A DNA stretch of 64,000 nucleotides from Bianquea renquensis (GTDB taxonomy: Bacteria; Bacillota; Clostridia; Lachnospirales; Bianqueaceae): positions 27,318 to 91,317 of the forward strand of contig NZ_JACRSQ010000015.1 of the NCBI RefSeq assembly GCF_014384895.1, in the 5' to 3' direction. The notes below the pieces were generated by a model. The model did no database searches. It worked only from the letters and a program-made list of their open reading frames with translations, and had not been told where the DNA came from. Positions 8,250 to 15,020 of the stretch are shown one piece after another. The position numbers and the translations under genes are program-made. The first letter of the stretch is position 1; every line of letters begins with the position of its first letter.

Positions 8250-8483
8250 ATGTGGTATTATGAGAAAAAATTGCAGTATCCTATCAATATTCGAAAAGGC
8301 GATTTGAACATGGCCAAATTCGTCGCAGCACAATTGGGAGGGCCCGACGGAGAGCTGGGGGCTAGTTTGCGATATATGTCTCAGCGCTATACGATGCCAA
8401 CCAGCAAGACAAAGGGATTATTAACTGATATTTCGACGGAAGAATTAGCGCATAGACGTTATCTATATATAGAAACCGACTAA
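8250..8483 (+). pseudogene. cotJC: CotJC (manganese-catalase-like coat protein), 5' part interrupted by an intervening element
   Basis: Residues 1-68 match the N-terminal half of CotJC: MWYYEKKLQYP, GGPDGELGASLRYMSQRYTMP and TDISTEELAH, with metal ligands Glu35, Glu65 and His68. The frame then enters element DNA at 8453, adds nine unrelated residues (RRYLYIETD) and stops at 8483. The rest of the gene is at 15021-15390. Fusing 8250-8452 to 15021-15390 gives a 573-nt open frame of 190 codons plus stop, the normal CotJC length. The interruption is therefore clean and reversible in principle, not decay. As it stands the product would lack Glu136 and His169 and be inactive. Confidence 0.95.
8440..8452 (+). 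repeat. Left attachment-site core (attL), 13-bp direct repeat
   Basis: aagaattagcgca, identical to 15008-15020. It is the overlap at which the cotJC halves join. It covers the codons for E-E-L-A-H, so Glu65 and His68, two di-manganese ligands, are encoded by the crossover region. Confidence 0.92.
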
Positions 8484-10045
8484 ATAGGCTGGGTGTAGGT
8501 CTTTGGATAAATCTCCAGTTCAAACGCGTCTGGACTACCATGCCAGCGGCCACTATCCGATTTCGAATAGATGATTTTGTCTAAGACGCTTTTGAGTAGA
8601 CGGTTCTTTTCAGCGGCGGTTTCCAGCTGATCGTAAATTTCTAAAGCATGCTCGATTGCAGGGATAACGTCTTGATGCTGCGTTTCTTTGAGCTGTTCTT
8701 CCTCCAGTTTTCTGGAGTAGAAGGACCGCTCTTTTTTCTTGTCTGCTAATTTCTCAGATAGGACCTTCGAACGCTGTAGAAATACTTCCTTTGTGTAAAT
8801 TCCCTGTTCTAGCAAGTCATAGAGTGAATCTACCTGCTTTTGCAAGGTTGCCAGGTCGTCCTCTGCCTGGTTCAGTGCAGCGGTAAACAGTTCAATCTGC
8901 GCGCTATTGTTCTGTGGCCTCCCTGCCGTCTGAATATCGACCTCTATGCGCCGGAGCCATCGACTCAGGGACTCCAAAATCCGAGACTCCACCAGGTCCA
9001 AATCAGAGGCGACGGTGGAGCAGCCGCTGAGGGGACACATGAGCGTGTCAGGGCGGGAGGGAAATGGACGGCGGATCATGCGGCGCCCGCACTGAGAGCA
9101 GAAGACCAATCCCGCCAGAGGATTTTGGATGGGCAGGTGGGCGTTAGAGGGAACGTGCGATTGGGTCATGACCTCCTGGGCCTTGTTCCAGGTTTCCATG
9201 GGAATCAGAGCCTCGTGGAGACCATCCGCAAGGATGTAGTCTTTGGCATCTGGACGACTTTTAACCAGTTGCCCTCCGGCCATCTTTTTGACCACCTTTC
9301 GGCGCTCCCAACAGACCTTTCCGGTGTAGGTGGGATTGCGCAGAATGCGGCGGATGCTGGCCGGAACCCAAGCATCACCGTTCTGTGGCGGGATATGCAT
9401 ATGGTTGAGTTTGGTCGCGATGACGGCAGGTCCCATGATCTCATTTTCCAGGCCCTCTGTATACCATTGGAAGATCAGTTGGATCACTTTGGCTTGATCC
9501 GGGTGGGGGAGCAGGGTATAGCCTTTGTCATGGTCCAGCTTTTTTCTCGTATACCCATAGGGAGGCTTGTTTCCCACGTACTTTCCTTCCCGCACGGAAG
9601 CGGCGCGGCCATTTTGGAGACGCCGGTTGATGGTCTTGTATTCACGGCGGCTCATGAAAAGGCCAAACTCGAAGTATTCCTCGTCGAATTCATTGTTCGG
9701 GTCATAGGTCTTCATGGGCGTGATGATCTTGGTATCGGAGAACTTAAAGGTCTGGGCAATGATACCCTGGTCGATGGTATCACCGCGGGCCAGACGTTCC
9801 ACTTCGACCACCAGTACACCGTTCCAGAGTCCTTGTTCTACGTCGGCTAGGAGTTCCTGGACAACCGGACGGGAGGCGATAGTTTCACCGGAGACGATTT
9901 CGGCGTATTCTTTCGTTACGTCCAGGTGAAGGCGCTTGGCTAAGTCGAAGAGAATCTTGCGGTGGCGCTCTAGGGTTTCGCCTTCGCCGCGGGCTTCCGC
10001 TTCGGCGTCAGCGCGGGATTTGCGGAGATAGGTGCAGTAGGGCAT
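8480..10045 (-). CDS. Large serine recombinase, probable excisionase of the cotJC element
   Basis: A 521-aa protein. Resolvase domain, residues 1-145: nucleophile Ser10 in YLRKSRAD, arginines 84 and 87 in ERLAR. Recombinase domain about 160-300, then a zinc ribbon with Cys316, Cys319, Cys337 and Cys342, and a coiled coil about 385-455, the region that controls integration versus excision in this family. The spacing GETL, SGETIASRP, ITPMKTYDP, FELFM-like FEFGLFM resembles SprA, which excises SP-beta from spsM in sporulating B. subtilis. The stop codon is 28 bases inside the left core. Start: ATG with ccaggag. It follows hepT and mntA on one strand. A hairpin (10073-10096) precedes its ribosome site. 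Confidence 0.95.
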   Translation of the reverse strand: MPYCTYLRKSRADAEAEARGEGETLERHRKILFDLAKRLHLDVTKEYAEIVSGETIASRPVVQELLADVEQGLWNGVLVVEVERLARGDTIDQGIIAQTFKFSDTKIITPMKTYDPNNEFDEEYFEFGLFMSRREYKTINRRLQNGRAASVREGKYVGNKPPYGYTRKKLDHDKGYTLLPHPDQAKVIQLIFQWYTEGLENEIMGPAVIATKLNHMHIPPQNGDAWVPASIRRILRNPTYTGKVCWERRKVVKKMAGGQLVKSRPDAKDYILADGLHEALIPMETWNKAQEVMTQSHVPSNAHLPIQNPLAGLVFCSQCGRRMIRRPFPSRPDTLMCPLSGCSTVASDLDLVESRILESLSRWLRRIEVDIQTAGRPQNNSAQIELFTAALNQAEDDLATLQKQVDSLYDLLEQGIYTKEVFLQRSKVLSEKLADKKKERSFYSRKLEEEQLKETQHQDVIPAIEHALEIYDQLETAAEKNRLLKSVLDKIIYSKSDSGRWHGSPDAFELEIYPKTYTQPI

Positions 10046-10072
10046 GGTGTCAGCTCCTGGTGATAGATTTTT

Positions 10073-10096
10073 GCCCTCCTGTAAGTGTAGGAGGGC
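10073..10096. other. Hairpin in the hepT-recombinase gap
   Basis: Perfect 8-bp inverted repeat (gccctcct / aggagggc) with an 8-base loop. No U-tract follows on either strand, so it is not a normal terminator. On the minus-strand transcript it contains an aggagg-type sequence upstream of the recombinase ribosome site and might modulate its expression or protect the processed RNA. Confidence 0.5.
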
Positions 10097-10102
10097 GGCA
10101 AA

Positions 10103-10435
10103 TTAATTGAGTAGGCTTTCCAATTGGATTTTTAACGCCGGAAAGTCGTTTTTAGCGGTGAAATATACGTCTTCCATTCTAAGTGTTTGATATTTGTGTG
10201 CGGTCAAGTCTCGCATACCTGCGATTGCTTTCCAAGGGATTTGCGGATAAGCTTCTTTTAAGTCTAAGCTCACACTTTTAATTAATTCTCCGATGTTGAT
10301 GACTGTCATTCCAATCGCTCGTTTTAATTTTTCGTCCCGAAGGAACGCGTCTAAATCAGAAGTGCCGAGCATTTCTAGCCCCAAGTCAATTTCGGAAACG
10401 ACCTTTTGAATAATAATATAGTCTCTACGCTGCAT
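10103..10435 (-). CDS. hepT: HepT-type HEPN ribonuclease toxin
   Basis: A 110-aa all-helical HEPN (DUF86) protein. The catalytic motif R-X4-H-X-Y is RDLTAHKY with Arg75, His80 and Tyr82; Tyr82 is the residue that MntA antitoxins AMPylate in studied pairs. IGELIKSVS at about 48-56 is the other conserved helix. The gene overlaps mntA by 11 bases, antitoxin first, the standard order. It lies between the antitoxin and the serine recombinase inside the cotJC element, and probably helps retain the element in vegetative cells. Confidence 0.92.
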   Translation of the reverse strand: MQRRDYIIIQKVVSEIDLGLEMLGTSDLDAFLRDEKLKRAIGMTVINIGELIKSVSLDLKEAYPQIPWKAIAGMRDLTAHKYQTLRMEDVYFTAKNDFPALKIQLESLLN

Positions 10436-10706
10436 AGATTTCTACCTCTTCGGATACTTCTAACAGATCAGTTTCTTGTAAGGGTCCATGTATGACGTCT
10501 ACATTCAGCTGTAGTATCTCTTCAAGACGAAGCTGAATTGAAGATAAAGTGAGAAGAGATACAGGGGCGGAAAATTCAAAGATTAAATCGACATCACTAT
10601 CGTTCCGATTTTGGCCGGTCGCGCGGGAGCCAAACAGAATAACCCTGTCAATAGGGTAATCTGGTATCAATGTTAAAACAGCATCTCGAATTGTATTCAC
10701 TGTCAT
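10425..10706 (-). CDS. mntA: MntA-type nucleotidyltransferase antitoxin
   Basis: A 93-aa minimal nucleotidyltransferase. The active site G-S-X10-D-X-D is complete: Gly26-Ser27, Asp38 and Asp40 (FGSRATGQNRNDSDVDL). MntA enzymes silence HepT by adding AMP units to its tyrosine. The start is ATG with ggagg about eight bases upstream. It is the first gene of the mntA-hepT-recombinase run, downstream of both a sigma-A-like and a sigma-E-like promoter. Confidence 0.92.
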   Translation of the reverse strand: MTVNTIRDAVLTLIPDYPIDRVILFGSRATGQNRNDSDVDLIFEFSAPVSLLTLSSIQLRLEEILQLNVDVIHGPLQETDLLEVSEEVEIYAA

Positions 10707-10835
10707 GATTGTGGACCTCCTTATCTCTCGTTCTCGATTGGTTCATGAATCTGTCCTTTGCCAGCCTTCAGATCAGCGATGGATTTCCGCAAATGCGCTT
10801 GCTATTGCCATAGTATCATCTCGTCTTGTACATCC

Positions 10836-10865
10836 ATTATAGCAGTTAATACTAAAGATTATCAA
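10836..10865 (-). promoter_or_regulatory. Sigma-A-type promoter for mntA-hepT-recombinase
   Basis: On the minus strand TTGATA (10865-10860), an 18-bp spacer and a perfect TATAAT (10841-10836). It would give vegetative expression of the antitoxin/toxin pair with a leader of about 120 bases. Confidence 0.6.
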
Positions 10866-10868
10866 TAT

Positions 10869-10898
10869 AATGTATGTGCAAAGATAAAGCTTTTTATG
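10869..10898 (-). promoter_or_regulatory. Candidate sigma-E (mother cell) promoter for mntA-hepT-recombinase
   Basis: On the minus strand CATAAAA (10898-10892), a 15-bp spacer, and CATACATT (10876-10869), a perfect match to the sigma-E -10 consensus CATACANT. The -35 shares the central ATA core. It lies just upstream of the sigma-A-like promoter, so the same operon could be read in both growth and sporulation. Match made by eye. Confidence 0.42.
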
Positions 10899-10964
10899 AC
10901 AATGTAAGCGCTACATGCTGGCTTATTATTTATTTTCACTTGTGCCCCAAGAAAGGAACGATAT

Positions 10965-11351
10965 CTACATCAGCTCATCGAAGTGTCGTCGATATCGCTT
11001 GGGGATGGTTACGTCAACAAAGTATCCAATTTCAGAAAGCAATTCTGTAATTAAAGCGAAGCCGTCCTTATAAAAAGCGGCGATTCTCCTTCGCTTATCT
11101 GGAATCTGTTTATAATCGCTGGGACAGATGAATGTCCAGTCTGCGCCTTCCTTATTGATAACGATTCGAAAAACTTCATCGATGTTGGCAGGAAGACCGG
11201 ACTTTTTGATTAGAATATGGTGTTCCACCGCGTCATCAATGGGAGCAATTGCTGCGGCCGCACCGTCAAAGGATATGATGGCCAGTAGGGGGTCGTCCTG
11301 TTGCATAGCTGATTTGACAATGTCTTCGGTGGGGTAGTACGTTATATTCAT
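10965..11351 (-). CDS. Hypothetical protein, 128 aa
   Basis: A 128-aa soluble protein not recognised as any family. It has an N-terminal alpha/beta stretch (MNITYYPTEDIVKSAM, LLAIISFDGAAAAIAPIDDAVEHHIL) and a helical C-terminus ending KRYRRHFDELM. There is a good site (taggaggc) before the ATG, and codon use looks normal, so it is very likely a real gene. It stands alone on the minus strand between the TA operon and the XRE regulator. The pattern of an acidic protein in a mobile element next to a repressor could fit an anti-restriction or immunity role, but nothing in the sequence shows that. Confidence 0.7.
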   Translation of the reverse strand: MNITYYPTEDIVKSAMQQDDPLLAIISFDGAAAAIAPIDDAVEHHILIKKSGLPANIDEVFRIVINKEGADWTFICPSDYKQIPDKRRRIAAFYKDGFALITELLSEIGYFVDVTIPKRYRRHFDELM

Positions 11352-11408
11352 CCTTGTAATAGCCTCCTAGTGGCAATTTCTTCATGTTTGTACATTCGAT
11401 CACGTCCT

Positions 11409-11942
11409 TTATTTGCTATTTGTTTTTTGTCGCAGTTTATCTGCCAAAGCTTCTGCCGCGTCGATTTGCTTGGTTGATTGTAGTTGTCCAGCGCTGGCAT
11501 GGGTGGCGAATGCGTCTACTTGTGGAGTGGGGATGGAATGAAAGCCCTTGGGAACTTCGGACTCCGCTTTGATATCGCGGAGGACGATGAGGTCCTTCTC
11601 ATCCTTATTACAGCGTTCGTATTCGTTATCTAATATTGTATCGACATTCTTTTTGCCGTACTCGTCTAGGGTGCGGTATTTTTTTATGTGTTTTTCCTCA
11701 GTAAGAGAATATTTTATTGTAGAGACAGGCTGTTTTTCTTCTATTTTCCCGTTCGAAAGGCTATCTGCGTCTATCTGTAGCGCGTGGCAAATTCTAAGAA
11801 CAGTAGAAACAGCAGTACCGGAAACACCGCGCTTTAACATGGTATCAATCGTTGAATAGGGGATGTTTAACTCAAGGGCGAAAGCACGAATACTTTTATA
11901 ATGTTTTAATATTAAAGTTTTTAAATCTTGCTCAACAGACAC
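11409..11942 (-). CDS. XRE-type helix-turn-helix regulator
   Basis: The open frame could start at 12098, but the GTG at 11942 has a near-perfect ribosome site (aaggagg, 8 bases) and removes a hydrophobic leader that makes no sense; this gives 177 aa. The N-terminal HTH is LKTLILKHYKSIRAFALELNIPYSTIDTMLKRG, followed by VLRICHALQIDADSL, as in phage repressors. The C-terminal half holds a mainly charged helix and a tail rich in Gln/Ala. No peptidase (LexA-type) motif is seen. Likely controls genes of the element, including its own promoter. Confidence 0.82.
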   Translation of the reverse strand: MSVEQDLKTLILKHYKSIRAFALELNIPYSTIDTMLKRGVSGTAVSTVLRICHALQIDADSLSNGKIEEKQPVSTIKYSLTEEKHIKKYRTLDEYGKKNVDTILDNEYERCNKDEKDLIVLRDIKAESEVPKGFHSIPTPQVDAFATHASAGQLQSTKQIDAAEALADKLRQKTNSK

Positions 11943-12234
11943 GCGCCGCACCTCCTTTTCATGAATGCAATCTAAGAATATCACATTACCTTTTGAAATG
12001 CAACAGAATTTACGGAATATCAAAAATATATTGCAAAAATCTATAAAAACAAACGATAAAACGGATATGGTGCGCGTTGGCATTCTAAGGTCACGCATTA
12101 CCCGGACTACTTCCTAAAAGAGAGGGACGACATATGAAAATTCAATGACAGATACAAAATAGCACATCGCGGAAGAATCGTCAAGGCATAGGACAATCTA
12201 CAATCAACATACCATCCAATAGGAGGTGATCGAC

Positions 12235-12420
12235 ATGGTAAAAGAAACAATAAAGATCGGGAATACGGTGGTCAAAATCAATACGGAGTTTGATGAAGTT
12301 CGAACACCAGAACAGTTGGCGGAAGAGCGGCGCAAGATGGAGCAAACCTTTAGCACCATTCTATCCCAAAAATATGGGATGGATATTACATGTACGTTTC
12401 GAAAGGCTCCGGTATCATAG
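12235..12420 (+). CDS. Small hypothetical protein, 61 aa
   Basis: Starts MVKETIKIGNTVVKIN with a strong aggaggtgat site and ends at a small hairpin terminator, so it has the complete signals of an expressed gene. It is charged, with one predicted beta hairpin followed by a helix (PEQLAEERRKMEQTF). It resembles no family I recognise, though short proteins of this kind are common in phage and conjugative islands. It is the only plus-strand intact gene of the element. A recombination directionality factor is one possible role because those are also small, basic and encoded within the element; this is speculation. Confidence 0.6.
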   Translation: MVKETIKIGNTVVKINTEFDEVRTPEQLAEERRKMEQTFSTILSQKYGMDITCTFRKAPVS

Positions 12421-12445
12421 ACGACCCTGTAGCAAACTAAAGAAG

Positions 12446-12468
12446 AAGGACGGCAAAAGCCGTCTTTC
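12446..12468 (+). terminator. Small terminator after the 61-aa ORF
   Basis: A 9-bp stem (12446-12454 with 12459-12467, one G-U pair), loop AAAA, ending in TTTC. The U-tract is short, so it may be weak. Confidence 0.55.
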
Positions 12469-12532
12469 AAAGAATCTAAAGAGGACAAGCATCAATTCAA
12501 GAGCTACAAGAGACCACTCAATTTTCTTTCCG

Positions 12533-12660
12533 TGTTTCGGTATGGAGGCCGCAGTGCGCAAGTATCAGGCGGATCATGGATTGACGGTGGATGGTATGGC
12601 TGGGCGGAGACGCAGGTTAGCTTGTTTCGATAGCAAAAAGGGACCTCCGATTTGGAGACC
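12533..12660 (+). pseudogene. Fragment of a peptidoglycan-binding (phage lysin-like) gene
   Basis: Residues AVRKYQADHGLTVDGMAG match the second half of a PG_binding_1 domain. The continuation AETQ appears one frame over, so there is a frameshift, and no catalytic domain is present. It is probably the 3' remnant of an endolysin or autolysin and a hint that the element descends from a prophage. Confidence 0.6.
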
Positions 12661-12676
12661 TTATAGATAGAACGAT

Positions 12677-12719
12677 GAGGGTGTCCCAAAAGTCATGAAA
12701 TGACTTGAGGGATACCCTC
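12677..12719. repeat. IS1182-type terminal palindrome
   Basis: An imperfect 43-bp palindrome (gagggtgtccc at one end, gggataccctc at the other) just before the transposase remnant. Such palindromes mark the end of IS1182-family insertion sequences and also act as terminators that shield the transposase from outside transcription. Confidence 0.55.
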
Positions 12720-12791
12720 TTCATTTCAAAAAAATAGAGAACGGTTACCACGCCGCTCTCCATTTTCCCTTATTACATGGTATAATAAGGT

Positions 12792-13400
12792 ATGCTCACA
12801 TTTAAAGATTATACCATGGATCAGTTACAATTACCACTATCTTTTGAAGATCTCATACCTGAAAATCACATGGTGCGGGTTGTAAATACCATCGTGGACA
12901 GTCTGGAGCTGTCTCCACTCTACAACAGATACAAACAGGGTGGAATAAGTCTGTTCGGAATTATGACCAGAAGCTGGATGAAAAAATCAAAAACCACCTC
13001 CAGGAGATTGACCGGATCGTTGCGGAAGAAAACCATATCTATTTGGAAGAAGATTTAGGGGAAAAGGGTGAAAACACCCGGATCACAGCCGAACAGGTGG
13101 CCGCTGTTGTGGAAAGCATTGACAAGAAGCTGGAAGAGAATCCCAAAGACAAGGTACTAAAGAAAACAGCCAGGGAATTTCAAAAGGATATCCTGCCGAG
13201 AAAGCAGAAATACGAAATGGCCCTGGAAATCTTTGAAGGAAGGAACAGCTATTCCAAAACAGATCATGACGCTACCTTTATGCGAATGAAAGAAGACGCC
13301 ATGTTAAACGGGCAGCTCAAACCAGGCTACAACATACAGGTTGGAACAGAGAACCGATATCGTAGGCTTTACCATTCATCCCAATCCCACGGACTGGGCT
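12792..13400 (+). pseudogene. IS1182 family transposase remnant
   Basis: Three fragments in different frames. 12792-12951: MDQLQLPLSFEDLIPENHMVRVVNTIVDSLELSPLY, the N-terminus. 12952-13345: the coiled region and FEGRNSYSKTDHDATFMRMKEDAMLNG. 13346-13395: GFTIHPNPTD after a further frameshift. An internal deletion has removed most of the central domain, and the C-terminal catalytic part is absent. It cannot transpose. It sits inside the cotJC element, so the insertion happened in or with that element. Confidence 0.85.
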
Positions 13401-13483
13401 TGACAAAAAAAGGCCGCCCTTTCGGACGGTTGCGCGTTCTGAATTTGCATATTCTGAGCTTATGTATTATACTGATTTGGTAG

Positions 13484-13775
13484 TCACACGCTAGTGACAA
13501 ACTATTCTGTAACATGCTGTTTATGCGGATTTAAAAAGATAAACATACTAAAGCAATAGGCCCTACATCATCTGAATAATGTCTCTCATGTAGAGGCAGC
13601 ATTTTGTCATTCACTTTGAGTGGATGTTTTCTTTGTTTCATACTAAATTATCTTCCGACAAGTAAAAAACAAGACCTAGCCAAAGCGGATACCAGGGAAG
13701 ATAAATCGATACAAGATACTGACTGTATCGCAGGGAATTTCCAATTCATATCATCACTCCTTCGTGTATAGTATA
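13484..13775. other. Non-coding stretch inside the element
   Basis: About 290 bases after the IS remnant with no open frame of note. A short GC-rich imperfect hairpin after a run of seven A (13405-13431) comes just before it. Otherwise nothing is recognisable. Confidence 0.4.
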
Positions 13776-14867
13776 TCATAATTTTGACTCAACATCAAGA
13801 ATAAATTGATCTAAATATTCATCAATTATATTTTTTGCGCGCCGCAAATAAATCGGATTTATGCAATAATAGATTTCGGAACCTTTTTTTCGTATCTTTA
13901 AAATCACTAACTCGGCATATAAATCCTCAATGTATCTCGAAATTGATGTTCTGGCCAAGTTTAGGCTCCGTCCTAATTGAGACACCGTCATATCCTTTTC
14001 GCGCAGTTTTGTTAGAATCTCAAGCTTAACTCGATGACCTAAGGATTCCATAACGGTTGATACGGACATAGAACTGTAGTCAACTATTTGAGATAGAACC
14101 GAACAACAATCATATCCCAAAAGGAATGCATGTTTATTTTTATCTGCACTTCTTTGTCGTACAATTAGATATTTATTAAGTAAGCTCACAGAATAGGTCT
14201 GGGATTCAAAATGGACGAGATCATCCATTCTATCAGGCCAACATTTCCTGACCATTACTTGATTATCTTCCGAAATAAAATCTTGAACAACTTGAATCTT
14301 ATTTTTTTGTGTGCTATGAAATGCCTCAATAAACGGCTTCAACTGGTTGAGATACGTGACTAAACTATTGATGACTTCGTTAAAATGGTAAAACATATAG
14401 GTAAACTGTTCAATATCGATTCGCTTGCTAAGGAGAGCTAATGCCTTGCCAATACTTTCACCGTCGCGTCGCAGAACCTCATCAAGGGACAGCTGTTCGA
14501 GAAAATCCGATAAATAATAGGAATACACAAATCGTTTAAACGATGCCTTATCGGACAGCTTAGCAAGGAAAGAATCTATGGTATCATGAAAGAAATCAAA
14601 GGCATCTTGTAAAAATTCAGTCATTACACATGGTCTATCATTATAAAAACAAAAAAAGGGAAAAAGCTGAGGTGGAGGATCTAGATGATTTCTCGCTCTC
14701 CTAAGCGTATCATAATTTATAAAAAATGCATCTCGGTCATAATAAAAGCCATAATCTTTAAGTTCTATGTACTTTCTATTGAAATAGATGAGATTGTAAT
14801 AGATCATATCATAGAAAATACCAACGGATTCATTTATATGCAATACTATCCACTCCAATCCACACAA
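13776..14867 (-). CDS. Unknown protein with C-terminal ArsR-like winged helix, 363 aa
   Basis: The last 90 residues are a winged-helix domain: LGHRVKLEILTKLREKDMTVSQLGRSLNLARTSISRYIEDLYAELVILKIRKKGSEIYYCINPIYL, the pattern of ArsR/MarR-like repressors. The first 270 residues match nothing I know; they are helical, rich in Tyr, Phe, Asp and contain LDEVLRRDGESIGKALALLSKRIDIEQFTYMFYHF. No membrane segment. The start is uncertain: the first frame codon at 14867 is TTG, a TTG at residue 9 has ggag eight bases upstream, and the first ATG is residue 20. Lower GC than the flanking chromosome suggests transfer. It borders the right end of the element. Confidence 0.75.
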   Translation of the reverse strand: MCGLEWIVLHINESVGIFYDMIYYNLIYFNRKYIELKDYGFYYDRDAFFINYDTLRRARNHLDPPPQLFPFFCFYNDRPCVMTEFLQDAFDFFHDTIDSFLAKLSDKASFKRFVYSYYLSDFLEQLSLDEVLRRDGESIGKALALLSKRIDIEQFTYMFYHFNEVINSLVTYLNQLKPFIEAFHSTQKNKIQVVQDFISEDNQVMVRKCWPDRMDDLVHFESQTYSVSLLNKYLIVRQRSADKNKHAFLLGYDCCSVLSQIVDYSSMSVSTVMESLGHRVKLEILTKLREKDMTVSQLGRSLNLARTSISRYIEDLYAELVILKIRKKGSEIYYCINPIYLRRAKNIIDEYLDQFILDVESKL

Positions 14868-15000
14868 TATGTCTTAAGATTACCACAAACATGTGAATGA
14901 TGCAAGAGAATTTACAAATTTTCTAGTAAATTGGAAAACGAAAAGCACAGTGGCAACATACGAAGAGATTTGAAAGTAAAAAAATGATTGATAAGGTAAA

Positions 15001-15020
15001 TGCGCTAAAGAATTAGCGCA
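15001..15020. repeat. Palindrome at the right element junction, containing the attR core
   Basis: A 20-bp inverted repeat (arms tgcgcta and tagcgca around aagaat), whose right part (15008-15020) is the 13-bp core shared with 8440-8452. After circularisation the palindrome extends to 8-bp arms (atgcgcta / tagcgcat), as expected for a symmetric attP bound by a serine recombinase dimer. The chromosomal attB would be less symmetric. Confidence 0.8.

Larger units (their letters stand above)
8453..15020. mobile_element. 6,568-bp intervening element inserted in cotJC (skin-like, serine recombinase type)
   Basis: The segment lies between the two halves of cotJC and includes one copy of the 13-bp core. 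It encodes, from left to right: a large serine recombinase (minus), HepT and MntA (minus), a 128-aa orphan (minus), an XRE regulator (minus), a 61-aa ORF (plus), a lysin fragment, an IS1182 remnant, and a winged-helix protein (minus). The recombinase gene abuts the left end, as in skin and SP-beta-type elements. There are no phage structural, packaging or replication genes, so the element looks like a reduced prophage or site-specific island kept for excision. Excision would restore cotJC in frame. Confidence 0.93.

Noticed and set aside
8840..9850. 336-aa open frame on the plus strand opposite the recombinase
   Set aside because: It is the mirror of the conserved recombinase sequence, has no ribosome site and no recognisable domain.
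11943..12098. N-terminal extension of the XRE regulator to 12098
   Set aside because: The extension is hydrophobic and Cys/Phe-rich with no ribosome site; the GTG at 11942 has an almost perfect one.
12186..12215. GCATAGG - 15 bp - CATACCAT, resembling a sigma-E promoter before the 61-aa ORF
   Set aside because: The transcription start would fall on the ribosome site at 12221-12226 and the -10 has a mismatch. Not listed as a feature.
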